Assembly (NCBI RefSeq): GCF_022690765.1
Contig: NZ_JALCZA010000021.1
Span: forward strand, 21,816-61,626
Length of the DNA stretch: 39,811 nt
Reading direction: 5' to 3'
Source: Anaeromyxobacter oryzisoli
GTDB lineage: Bacteria > Myxococcota > Myxococcia > Myxococcales > Anaeromyxobacteraceae
How positions within the stretch are numbered: position 1 is the first letter of the stretch; every line of letters begins with the position of its first letter. A program made the position numbers and the translations under genes. Positions 21,930 through 32,754 of this stretch are shown here, piece after piece. A model generated the notes under the pieces. It was not told where the DNA came from, made no database searches, and worked only from the letters and a program-made list of their open reading frames with translations.

Positions 21930-22898
21930 ATGATGACCGACGAGCTGCTGCGCTCCCAGCTGCCGCACACCCTCCGGCAGATCGATCTCCCGGGTCTCGG
22001 CGACCTGTACCGCGGGAAGGTCCGCGACAACTACAGCCGCGGCGACCGGATCGTGATGATCACCACCGACCGGGTCTCCGCGTTCGACCATGTCCTCGGG
22101 ACCATCCCGTTCAAGGGCGAGGTCCTCTCGCGCCTGGCCGCGTTCTGGTTCGAGAAGGTGAAGGACCTCGCGCCGACGCACCTCCTCGACCAGCCGGATC
22201 CGAGCGTGATGGTGGTGAAGCGCGCGAAGGCGCTGCCCATCGAGATCGTGATCCGCGGCTACATCACCGGCTCGCTCTGGCGCGACTACCAGGGTGGCAA
22301 GACCGACGCGTACGGCATCGCGTGGCCCAAGGGGCTGAAGAAGGACCAGGCGCTCGAGCAGGCGGTGATCACGCCCTCCACCAAGGCCGAGTACGGCAAG
22401 CACGACGAGCCGATCAGCGAGGCGGAGCTCCTGAGGCAGGGGCTCGTCTCCCCGCAGCTCTGGAGCGAGGCGACCGCGATCGCCCGCAAGCTCTTCCAGC
22501 GCGGCCAGGAGTGGGCCCGCTCCCGCGGCCTCATCCTCGTGGACACGAAGTACGAGATGGGGACGGTGGACGGCAAGCTCGTGGTCATCGACGAGATCCA
22601 CACGCCGGACAGCTCGCGCTACTGGGTCGCGGACGGCTACGAGGCGCGCCTCGCGAAGGGCGCCGAGCAGGAGATGCTCGACAAGGAGAACATCCGGCAG
22701 TGGCTCATCCAGGAGCACGGGTTCTCCGGGCAGGGCAAGCCGCCGCCGCTCACCGACGATGTCCGCGTGATGCTCGCGCGCAAGTACATCGAGGTGTACG
22801 AGCGGCTCACCGGCGAGCGGTTCGTCTCGACCGTCGGCTCGGTCGAGGAGCGGATCAAGCGGAACCTCGCGGCCAAGGGCTACCTGGGCCAGCGCTGA
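21930..22898 (+). CDS. purC: Phosphoribosylaminoimidazole-succinocarboxamide synthase (SAICAR synthetase)
   Basis: A 322-residue enzyme of purine synthesis joining CAIR and aspartate with ATP to form SAICAR. Family segments are LYRGKVRDNYSRGDRIVMITTDRVSAFDHVL (ATP-binding strand region), EIVIRGYITGSLWRDYQGG, LILVDTKYEMG and VVIDEIHTPDSSRYW, the SAICAR synthetase signature. At about 320 residues it is the longer form similar in size to yeast Ade1, not the 237-residue Escherichia coli form. The ATG at 21930 is followed by a second ATG; the long open frame upstream is antisense to the methylase. It stands apart from purB, which is also in this window. Confidence 0.95.
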   Translation: MMTDELLRSQLPHTLRQIDLPGLGDLYRGKVRDNYSRGDRIVMITTDRVSAFDHVLGTIPFKGEVLSRLAAFWFEKVKDLAPTHLLDQPDPSVMVVKRAKALPIEIVIRGYITGSLWRDYQGGKTDAYGIAWPKGLKKDQALEQAVITPSTKAEYGKHDEPISEAELLRQGLVSPQLWSEATAIARKLFQRGQEWARSRGLILVDTKYEMGTVDGKLVVIDEIHTPDSSRYWVADGYEARLAKGAEQEMLDKENIRQWLIQEHGFSGQGKPPPLTDDVRVMLARKYIEVYERLTGERFVSTVGSVEERIKRNLAAKGYLGQR

Positions 22899-22920
22899 CC
22901 GCGAGCGCTCGCGCCCTCCT

Positions 22921-23448
22921 TCAACGGAGGCGGGCCTCGACGGCGCGCAGCGCCGGCCCGAGGTCGTCCTCCGGCGGGAGCCACGCCGTGAGCGGCAGCG
23001 GCTCGCCGGCGCGCGGGACGAGCACGAGCCGGCGGAGGTGGTCGTTCAACCCCGCCCCCGCCGGCGCCCGGAGCCAGTCCGGCAGCGCGGTCCCGGTCCG
23101 CGCCGCGTAGGCCCGCGCGCGCGCCTCGGCGCGGCGCGCCCGCGCCTCGCCCACCGTCTCGACGCCGGCGCGGTCGAAGTCCGCCAGGAGGCGGGACGCC
23201 CCGCGCGCGAAGGGAACGGCCGGCACGACCGTCACCCGCCCCGCGCCGATCCGGGTGCGCATGGCGCGCCCGCCGACGACGAGCAGCGCGACCGAGGCGG
23301 CGGCGAGCGGCGCCGAGACGGCCGGCTGGCGCGACCCCGCGACGAGCGCCGGCGCGGCGAGCAGCGCCGCGAGCACGAGGAGCGCGCGTGGCCGCGCGAG
23401 CCGCGTCACCAGCGAGAGCGCGTCCTCGCGCTCGTCCATCCGAACCAT
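22921..23448 (-). CDS. Uncharacterised two-helix membrane protein
   Basis: A protein of about 175 residues that I do not recognise. Two hydrophobic helices lie near residues 20-35 (PRALLVLAALLAAPALVAG) and 40-55 (APLAAASVALLVVGG); the rest is a soluble, Arg/Ala-rich domain rich in helix-forming residues with a Trp-Leu-Pro-Pro motif near the C-terminus. The ATG at 23448 is a guess; 23439 is an alternative, and an open frame reaches 23580. It lies 23 bases past purC, converging on it, and 213 bases downstream of the DUF3943 gene on the same strand. Confidence 0.55.
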   Translation of the reverse strand: MVRMDEREDALSLVTRLARPRALLVLAALLAAPALVAGSRQPAVSAPLAAASVALLVVGGRAMRTRIGAGRVTVVPAVPFARGASRLLADFDRAGVETVGEARARRAEARARAYAARTGTALPDWLRAPAGAGLNDHLRRLVLVPRAGEPLPLTAWLPPEDDLGPALRAVEARLR

Positions 23449-23661
23449 GAGGATGACCTGCCACGCGAGCGCTGCCCGCGCAAGGGCGGAGCGTTCAGGG
23501 CGACCCGTCGAGCTCCCCCGGCGACGGCATCGTCGCGCCTCGAGACGCTCGACGCGCAAGCTAGCGGCGCCAGCGTGCAAGCCCTGCGGGCCCCCTCCTC
23601 GGCGCCCACAAAGTGTAGCTCCGCCCGGGAGAGCGCCGCCGTGGCGAAGGCGAACGGCGGG

Positions 23662-25230
23662 TCACCCTCCGGCGAGGGCGTAATAGACCCGCACCACGTC
23701 CCCCTCTCCCGTGACGAGGGCGCCCGAGACGTCGCGGAGCCACCGGAAGTGGTGCGCCACCTCCGCGCCGACGGCGTGAGGCCCGACGATCTGGAGCAGG
23801 AACCCCGCGCTCGTCTCGACGAGCACGTCCGCGCCGGCCCCTGGGCCGTCGCCCAACACCAGGTACTGCCGGAGCGCGACGCCTCCGGACACCCGCGGAT
23901 CCGCGCGCAGCCGCACGTCCAGCACGGCCTGCTCGCCGGGGCCGAACCGGTAGTCCCGCCCCTCCCCGAACCGAGGCCGATCGCCCATGGCCCCCATCAG
24001 GATGGCCGAGGCGACCGCAGAGGTCTCCAGGGCGAGGCCGCCGCCGAGCTCGGCCCGCCCGCTCGCGCCGACGCCGAGCGCGCTCGTCGACACCCGGTAG
24101 GGGCCGGTGGTGTCGAAGTCGAACGACAGGAACAGCCCCCAGAGGCCACCCACCGTCTCCGCGGGCTCGACCTTCGCGCCGACGAGGAGCCCCCGGATCC
24201 GCATGACGGCGAGGGGATCGGACACGGCGCCGTAGCCGCCCTGGAGGACGAAGTGGTCGAACGGCTCGTCGAGCTCGAGGTCCGGATCGCCCGGCAGCCC
24301 CCAGGTGAGCTCGACGCCGAGATAGGGGCGCGGCGCGCTCGTGTCGGGCCAGCCCACCCGCGCTCCGTCCCCCGCGATCCCGCCGAGCTGGAGCGCAAAG
24401 CGCGTAGACGGGATCGGCCGCGGCGCGGTCCGCCCGAGGATCTGGCCGTTCAGGGCGCTCATCGGCGAGAGCATCCCCGCGATCACCTCGTTCACCGTGC
24501 CCCCCTGGGCACGGATCGCCTCGGCGACGCGCCAGAGCGCCTCGCCGAGCACGATGCCGGCGACCGGGGTCGTCACCTGGTCGTTGACGCTCGGCAAGGT
24601 GGTCTCGCCGCCGAGCTCCCAGAGCGCGCTCGCGGCGATCGGGAACGCGGTCGAGGTCCAGAAGCCGAGCCCCGCCGAGCGCGCGGCGGCGTAGGACCAG
24701 GTGCCCTGGTACGGATGGCCGAACTGGTTGACCCAGAAGTCGTCGTCGTCGAGGACCCAGCGGCTCCGGAGGTTGCGCTCGAGCGAGTCGCCCGAGACGT
24801 GCGACCACTCCGCGTTCCCGACGTAGCGGTTCCAACCCATCATCGTGAAGTGGATCGCGAGCGCCTCGGACGTGGCGATGCCGAGCCGGCGCCGCTCCGT
24901 GAACGCGCGGGCGCCGCCCGGGAACGGCTCTCCCCCGAAGGTGGAATCTGGCGGCAGAGGGCCGAGCTCGGCACGGAGCGGGGAGGAGCCGGCCTTCGTC
25001 GGCTGCGGCGGCGCGCCGCCTCCGAGGAGAGCCGGGGTGGCCAGGGCTCTGGCTTCGGCGGGGATGACCTCGGTGACCGCGGCCGTCTGGACCACGTCTC
25101 CTCTTCCGACGACGGTGCGCGTGGTCGGCGCGGCCGATTCGCGCTCGCCCTCCGTCGCCGCGTGGATGCGCGCAGGCGCCGCAGCGAGGGCGAGCAAGGC
25201 CGCGAAGGCGATGAGGCGGGAGGAGGCCAC
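23662..25230 (-). CDS. DUF3943-family exported protein
   Basis: A 522-residue protein with a signal peptide (SSRLIAFAALLALAAAPARI, then HA). The segment WVLDDDDFWVNQFGHPYQGTWSYAAARSAGLGFWTS, followed by LWELGGETTLPSVNDQVTTPVAGIVLGEALWR, is the DUF3943 signature as I know it; members are uncharacterised and thought to be envelope proteins. The C-terminal half has alternating strands (LLVGAKVEPA, FLSFDFDTTGPYRV, VRVYYALAGG) that suggest a barrel or beta-rich domain. I prefer the GTG at 25230 because GGAGA lies 6 bases upstream and the signal peptide begins there; an ATG at 25287 would add 19 residues. It diverges from an exported lipoprotein. Confidence 0.75.
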   Translation of the reverse strand: MASSRLIAFAALLALAAAPARIHAATEGERESAAPTTRTVVGRGDVVQTAAVTEVIPAEARALATPALLGGGAPPQPTKAGSSPLRAELGPLPPDSTFGGEPFPGGARAFTERRRLGIATSEALAIHFTMMGWNRYVGNAEWSHVSGDSLERNLRSRWVLDDDDFWVNQFGHPYQGTWSYAAARSAGLGFWTSTAFPIAASALWELGGETTLPSVNDQVTTPVAGIVLGEALWRVAEAIRAQGGTVNEVIAGMLSPMSALNGQILGRTAPRPIPSTRFALQLGGIAGDGARVGWPDTSAPRPYLGVELTWGLPGDPDLELDEPFDHFVLQGGYGAVSDPLAVMRIRGLLVGAKVEPAETVGGLWGLFLSFDFDTTGPYRVSTSALGVGASGRAELGGGLALETSAVASAILMGAMGDRPRFGEGRDYRFGPGEQAVLDVRLRADPRVSGGVALRQYLVLGDGPGAGADVLVETSAGFLLQIVGPHAVGAEVAHHFRWLRDVSGALVTGEGDVVRVYYALAGG

Positions 25231-25401
25231 CGCGCGTCTCCATGCAAGTTCATCGCCGATCCCCTCCGATGTAGGCGTGAACGCCAATTCGCGGCCTCTT
25301 GCGCGCTACGCCGTTCCCGGTGAGGTGTCGGGCTTCTGGACGAGCCGTCCTCGTTTCCGACAACCCGAAGCAGACGTACCGACGAGTTCCGCGACAGGTG
25401 C

Positions 25402-26538
25402 ATGTTCGAGGCAGGCACGCTCGCTGCACCTGAGCCCGCCATGTCGCACGGCACACGGCGAAGACGAGGCGCGGCCCATCCGATCCGTCCCGAGCCCGCG
25501 TGGCGCGCCGTCGGGCTGATCGTGGCGCTCGCGTGGACGCTCTCGGGCGTCGGCTGCGCGGCGCACCTGCCGCGGACCGGCGAGCCGCTGGCCTTCCTCG
25601 AGCGCAGCACCATCTCGACCGCCACGCAGCACGATCAGGCGTTCGAGGCCCGCCCGGCCGTCCACGTGGTGCTGCACAACGGGCTCGAGGCCCCGGAGAT
25701 CCTCGAGCAGGGCGGCACCGCCGCCGTCGCGCTGCTCTCGTTCCTCGGGGACTTCCGGATCTGGCGCTTCGACTCCGCGCCGGTCCGCACGCCCACGTAC
25801 GAGCCGCGGGCGCGCCTCCAGATCTTCCACGTCGCCCTCCTCGGCGCGCCGGAGGACCCGCTCGATCCCGTGGACCGCCCCCACCGGCTCGTCGGCGCGC
25901 TCTCGTTCGACCTCGCGCACCGATCGAACGGGGCGGACGGCTGCGCCCTCGCCGATCACGTGCGCGTGGGCAAGTCCGACTTCGCCTGCGAGCCGACCAC
26001 CGACCCGCCGTCGACCGCGCTCAACGTCCGCGACGGCTCCTTCACCACGAACTACGGCGCCGCCGGGCTCGGGGTCCGCTGGTTCCCCGGGAGCGGCGCG
26101 GTCCTCCCCGCCGGCAGCGCCCTGTCGGCGACCACCACGTTCGAGTGGAACTTCCCGTGCCACCTCGACGCGTGCATGCCGACGCAGATGAGGGCGCGCT
26201 ACGGCACGGTGCGGGCGCTCTGGTCGGCGGAGGCGGAGCTCCCGCTGCCCGTCGCGCCGGCGTGGACCGCGCCGACCGGCCTCCGCGTGCGGGTGGGGGC
26301 GGAGGGCTCGGTGCACCTCGCCACCGCCGACGGGCGGCGCCCGTGGACCGAGTTCGCGGCGGAGGTCGCGGTCCTCCACCAGGTGCCGCGCGGCCTCGAT
26401 CTCGGCCTGTTCGTCCGGCGACACCAGGGGCCGGACTACCTCAACATCCACTTCGAGGAGCGGCTCGACGCGTGGATCGTCGGGCTCGTCGTCGACCCGT
26501 CCCCGGCGAGCGCCCTCGTCCCCTCGCGCGCGCCCTGA
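25402..26538 (+). CDS. Uncharacterised lipoprotein, probably envelope
   Basis: A protein of up to 378 residues that I cannot assign to a family. A basic N-terminus and hydrophobic stretch end in the lipobox-like LSGVGC (Cys52 from the first ATG). The rest is rich in alternating strands (FTTNYGAAGLGVRWFPG, SALSATTTFEWNF, GLRVRVGAEGSVHLATA), with a late motif FVRRHQGPDYLNIHFEERLDAWIVGLVV reminiscent of outer-membrane barrel edges. The ATG at 25441 would shorten the signal peptide to a more usual length and may be the true start. It diverges from the DUF3943 gene across about 170 bases, and the two may act together; this is inferred from position only. Confidence 0.6.
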   Translation: MFEAGTLAAPEPAMSHGTRRRRGAAHPIRPEPAWRAVGLIVALAWTLSGVGCAAHLPRTGEPLAFLERSTISTATQHDQAFEARPAVHVVLHNGLEAPEILEQGGTAAVALLSFLGDFRIWRFDSAPVRTPTYEPRARLQIFHVALLGAPEDPLDPVDRPHRLVGALSFDLAHRSNGADGCALADHVRVGKSDFACEPTTDPPSTALNVRDGSFTTNYGAAGLGVRWFPGSGAVLPAGSALSATTTFEWNFPCHLDACMPTQMRARYGTVRALWSAEAELPLPVAPAWTAPTGLRVRVGAEGSVHLATADGRRPWTEFAAEVAVLHQVPRGLDLGLFVRRHQGPDYLNIHFEERLDAWIVGLVVDPSPASALVPSRAP

Positions 26539-26604
26539 CCGGCGGCGCGCAGCCCATGATCGTGACGCGGGGTGGAGGGACCCGGCCGCAGGCGTGACCA
26601 TTCA

Positions 26605-27420
26605 TCACATCGTCCCGGCCCCGCATCCGCTCCGCGAGGCGTTTCGTGGTGGGGGACCGCGAGTACGAGCGGCCTCGAGGATCTCCTCGGTGCTGGCGCC
26701 GAAATGCGAATGAGAGAGCGCATCCCGCGCGGAGTCGAGCTTCGCGAGGAAGCGGCGGGAGACGTTGAAATGAAGGCGCCGGAGGTCGGCGCTGAGCGGC
26801 TCGACCGATTCGGCGCGGGCTTCGCGGGAAGATGGGGCGTGCGCCGCGGTGCGCGGAGAATTGGCATCGACAAGGTTTTCCGGCGAACCTCTCGCCTCGA
26901 GCAGCTCGAACGGTGCCGCCGTGACGACGTTCGGAGCCGCGACCGGGAGCGCCGCCGCCGCGACCTCGAGACGCGGAACGATCTCCTCCGTGGCCGGGGC
27001 GCGCACCGCCGTCACGATCTCGCGACGCGGCGGTTTCCCGACCGGCTTGATCTCGGCCGCAACCTCCGCCGCCTCGTGCTTCGAGCGGTGGAAGAACCGC
27101 GGCAGGACCTCGACCCGGTTCTCGGGCGAGATCACCTTCGCCAGCTCCGCGATGCTCGAGATGCAAAGCCTCCCGTCGCGCAGCGGCTCGATGACCTCGG
27201 GAAACCGCTGCACCAGCTCGGCCGCCGTCCTCCGGTAGAACGCGGCCCCCTTCGAGAGCCCGAGCTCACGATGGAGGAACCAGAACTGGCTCGAGTAGCC
27301 GAGCTCGACCCAAAGCCGACGGCGATCGAAGTCGGCGAGAGCGACCAGGAAGTCGGCCATGCAGTCGTGCTCGCGGCGGAGGAGCTCGGAGAGCCGGGCG
27401 GAGAGATCGCGTGCGTGCAT
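26605..27420 (-). pseudogene. Truncated HNH-endonuclease-family gene (N-terminal part only)
   Basis: An open frame of 271 residues. Residues 1-250 (LSELLRREHDCMADFLVALADFDRRRLWVELGYSSQFWFL, LGLSKGAAFYRRTAAELVQRFPEVIEPLRDGRL, SADLRRLHFNVSRRFLAKLDSARDALSHSHFGASTEEILEA) match, from memory, the N-terminal region of a multi-copy HNH endonuclease family in Anaeromyxobacter. The last 21 residues (after EEILEA, near base 26670) look unrelated and Arg/Pro-rich, and no HNH motif follows in any frame that I could read. It is therefore probably a remnant lacking its catalytic domain. It lies beside a gene-poor stretch. If the N-terminal part is a DNA-binding or regulatory module, it could still be made. 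Confidence 0.6.
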
Positions 27421-28113
27421 GAACCAATGGTCTCACGGGATTTCACGACCTCCCCAGGCGCACGCATTCGCGCCTGGGCGCGAGAACGGGAACGGTCCCT
27501 CGCGCCTCGGCTCCGCGCGGACTCGCGGCGCATGGCGCCCGCGCGGCGCTGCGAGAGAGGCCTATTCGGACGACCTGGGCTCGCGAAGCGTCACCCACCG
27601 GAAAGTGCGTCAACAGCCGATCAGTGAAATCGGGGGTTCCCGCGAAAGGGCTGCTGCCCAACGCTCACCGTGAAGCCGTCGGCCGCCTCGCGAACGGACG
27701 GCAGCGCGACGTGCGATTCAGCCCACGGTGCCGGCGAAGGACTCGTAGCGCCCTCGGCGAAACGCGGGCCTCTTCGGGCCCGATCCTGCGCAGACGGTTC
27801 CCATGGCACCGTGACGCCGCGGCCTTTTCATCTTCCGAGCCCGGACCACTCGTCCTTCAGGGCCGTTCGCCTGCACGAGCCCTCGTCGACCGGTCCTGCT
27901 CTCTGCCCGGGGTTGTGTTGAATCAAGAGGCCGCAGGCGGGGGGAGGGGCGCGGCCCCTCCGCGCGGGGACCGCGAGCGGACCCGCGAAGCGAGGCGCGA
28001 GCGGTCACGGGACCCGCTACGCCGAGTGGGGCGATGATCGAAGACGCGCACGCATCGCGTGCGCTGGGCAGCTTCGCTGGACGGGGCGGGGCGCAGCCCC
28101 GCTGGATCTCAGC
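27421..28113. other. Gene-free stretch with one dispersed repeat
   Basis: About 690 bases with only short, compositionally odd open frames on both strands, none with a recognisable start site or family. It may be the eroded end of a once larger gene or insertion. At its right end are copy B of a dispersed repeat (27930-28015) and a short GC hairpin (GGGGC-GCA-GCCCC, about 28087-28101) just past the stop of the response-regulator gene. Confidence 0.55.
27930..28015 (-). repeat. Hairpin-rich dispersed repeat, copy B
   Basis: Inverted counterpart of 20601-20693, about 7.3 kb away. The first 43 bases (GCCGCAGGCGGGGGGAGG and onwards) differ from copy A at only two visible positions; beyond that the match has small indels but keeps CGCGGGGACCGCGAGCG and GCGAGCGGTCACGGG. 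No gene overlaps it. Confidence 0.7.
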
Positions 28114-29506
<1,393 letters not shown>

Positions 29507-29532
<26 letters not shown>

Positions 29533-30952
29533 GCCCCCCTCCCGCGGCGCACCGGAGCGGCAGCGTCGCGATCGCGGTGGTGCCCACACCCGGCGCGCTC
29601 TCGAACCGCAGGGCGCCGCCGTGCTGCACGAACGCCGCCCGCGCGAGGACCACGCCGAGCCCGGTGCCCTCGTCGCGCGTGGTGAAGAAGGGCGTCCCGA
29701 CGCGCGCCAGCACGTCCGGCGCCATGCCGCGCCCGCTGTCCCGGATGCGGATCGACGCGATGCCGTCCACGCGCTCGACCTCCACGTCCACCCGGCCGCC
29801 GCGCGGCGTCGCCTCCACCGCGTTCGCGACGAGATTGAGGAGCGCCTCCTCGACCCGGCGCGGGTCGGCGTCCACGACCGCCTTCCCGGAGAGCCCGAGC
29901 GCGACGCCCGCCGCCTCGGCCCGCGCCGACACCGCCGCGAGCACGTCGCCGGCGATCGCGCCGAGGTCGAGCGGCTCGGGGGCCAGCGGCCGGAGCGGGC
30001 GCGAGAAGGAGAGGTAGTCCTGGAGCGTGCCCTGCATCCGCTCGACCTCGCGCTCGATCGTCTCGAGGCGCTCGTGGCTCGCCGCCTCGGCGGGGTTCCG
30101 CGCGCCGAGCTGCACGAGCGCCTTCACGGCGGTGAGCGGGTTCTTGAGCTCATGGGCGACCGTCGCGCCGACCTGCTCGAGGCTCCGCGCCCGCGCCAGC
30201 GCCGCGCGGGCCGCCGCCTCGCGCGACCGGAGGAACGCCCCCTGCGTGCCGCGCAGGGCGTCCACCGTGAAGGACACGTTGGTCCCGACCACCACCACCG
30301 CCACGAACAGCCCCGCGAGGACGATGAGCTCGAACGCCGGCGACGGCACCCGCGGCCCGACCCAGGCCGGCGGGAGCAGGGCGAGCACCACCGCCAGCGA
30401 GAAGGTGAGCGCGCCGAGCAGCGCGGTCCGGCGGCTCGGCCCGAGGATCGCGACGCCCGCGAGGAACGGGACGACGTGGGTCGCGACGAGCGGGCTCTCG
30501 AGGCCGCCGGTCATGGCGAGCTGGACGGCGCCCGCGATGGCGAACAGGAACAGGTGCACCGCGCGCCCGGGCAGGTCGCCCGCGCGATCCCAGAACAGCT
30601 CGCCCTCCCGGGTCCGCGGGATGCTCCGGAGCAGCACGAGCTCGGAGACCGTCTGGGCCAGGTAGCAGCAGACCAGCACGCCGATGCGCCACGGCGGATA
30701 GCCCACGAGGGCGAGCGCGGCGATGACGCCCCACAGGAGCGCCCCGTGCGCCAGCTTGGAGGCGATCAGCCGGCGCACCGACAGCGCGATGGCGCACGGC
30801 GTCCAGTCGGGGCAGGGGGCCACGTCCCCGCCGTTCGCAAGTTCCGGGCCAGCGCCGGCCGGCGCGCAGAAGGCGGCCGCGGCCGCCGCGCACTCCGCGC
30901 CCGCTGTCGGCGGGCTGGACACTCCGTCCGGTCCGTGAACGTCCTCTGGCAC
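29507..30952 (-). CDS. Membrane sensor histidine kinase
   Basis: A 481-residue kinase, partner of the response regulator overlapping its end. Six or so hydrophobic helices span about residues 68-228 without a large periplasmic loop, so the signal is likely sensed in or near the membrane. The dimerisation domain has phospho-acceptor His267 in VAHELKNPLTAVK; the HATPase domain has the N box (LLNLVANAVEATP), G1 (DSGRGM, 405-410), F box (TPFFTTRDEGTGLG) and G2. The GTG at 30952 begins a 55-residue Ala/Pro-rich lead-in that may not be real; a downstream GTG around residue 59 is possible. It starts 12 bases after purB. Confidence 0.9.
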
Positions 30953-30964
30953 CGCGCCCCCTCG

Positions 30965-32284
<1,320 letters not shown>

Positions 32285-32304
32285 GTCTGTCCTCCGGTTG
32301 AAGC

Positions 32305-32751
32305 CTACTGGTGACCGGTCGAGCCGAACCCGCCGTCGCCGCGCCCGCTGTCGGAGAGGGCGTCGACGAGGACGAGCTCGGCCTGCACGACCGGGGCGAT
32401 GACGAGCTGGGCGATCCGGTCGCCCCGCGCGAACCCCACCGGCGCCTGCCCGTGGTTCACGAGCAGGACGCCGACCTCGCCGCGGTAGTCCGAGTCGATC
32501 GTGCCCGGCGCGTTGACCATCCCGATCCCGTGGCGCAGGGCGAGCCCGGAGCGGGGCCGCACCTGGCCCTCGTAGCCGGGCGGGATCTCGACGGCGAGGC
32601 CGGTGGGGACGAGCCGCCGCTCGCCGGGGGCGAGCGTGACGGCCTCGTCGGCGCGGAGATCCAGCCCGGCCGCGCCCGGGGACTCGTAGCGGGGGAGATC
32701 GAGCGGCGCGCCGCGGTTCGCGACGCGCCGGATCTGGATCGTGACCGCCAC
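32305..32751 (-). CDS. dut: dUTP diphosphatase (trimeric dUTPase)
   Basis: A 148-residue enzyme that cleaves dUTP to dUMP, keeping uracil out of DNA. The five motifs of the trimeric family are visible: AGLDLRA (1), RPRSGLA (2), [10 protein letters not shown] (3, with the catalytic Asp and the substrate-stacking Tyr), GDRIAQLVI (4) and the P-loop-like [10 protein letters not shown] (5) at the C-terminus. Length is normal. It starts 3 bases after pnp ends. Confidence 0.96.
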   Translation of the reverse strand: MAVTIQIRRVANRGAPLDLPRYESPGAAGLDLRADEAVTLAPGERRLVPTGLAVEIPPGYEGQVRPRSGLALRHGIGMVNAPGTIDSDYRGEVGVLLVNHGQAPVGFARGDRIAQLVIAPVVQAELVLVDALSDSGRGDGGFGSTGHQ

Positions 32752-32754
32752 GAC

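Noticed and set aside
27621-28037. Short open frames in the gene-poor stretch
   Set aside because: No ribosome-binding site, no recognisable family, overlapping frames on both strands, and part of the DNA is a dispersed repeat.
6604-28113. Insertion sequence as the source of the dispersed repeats
   Set aside because: No transposase gene or fragment is seen near any copy, and no clear target-site duplications flank the elements.
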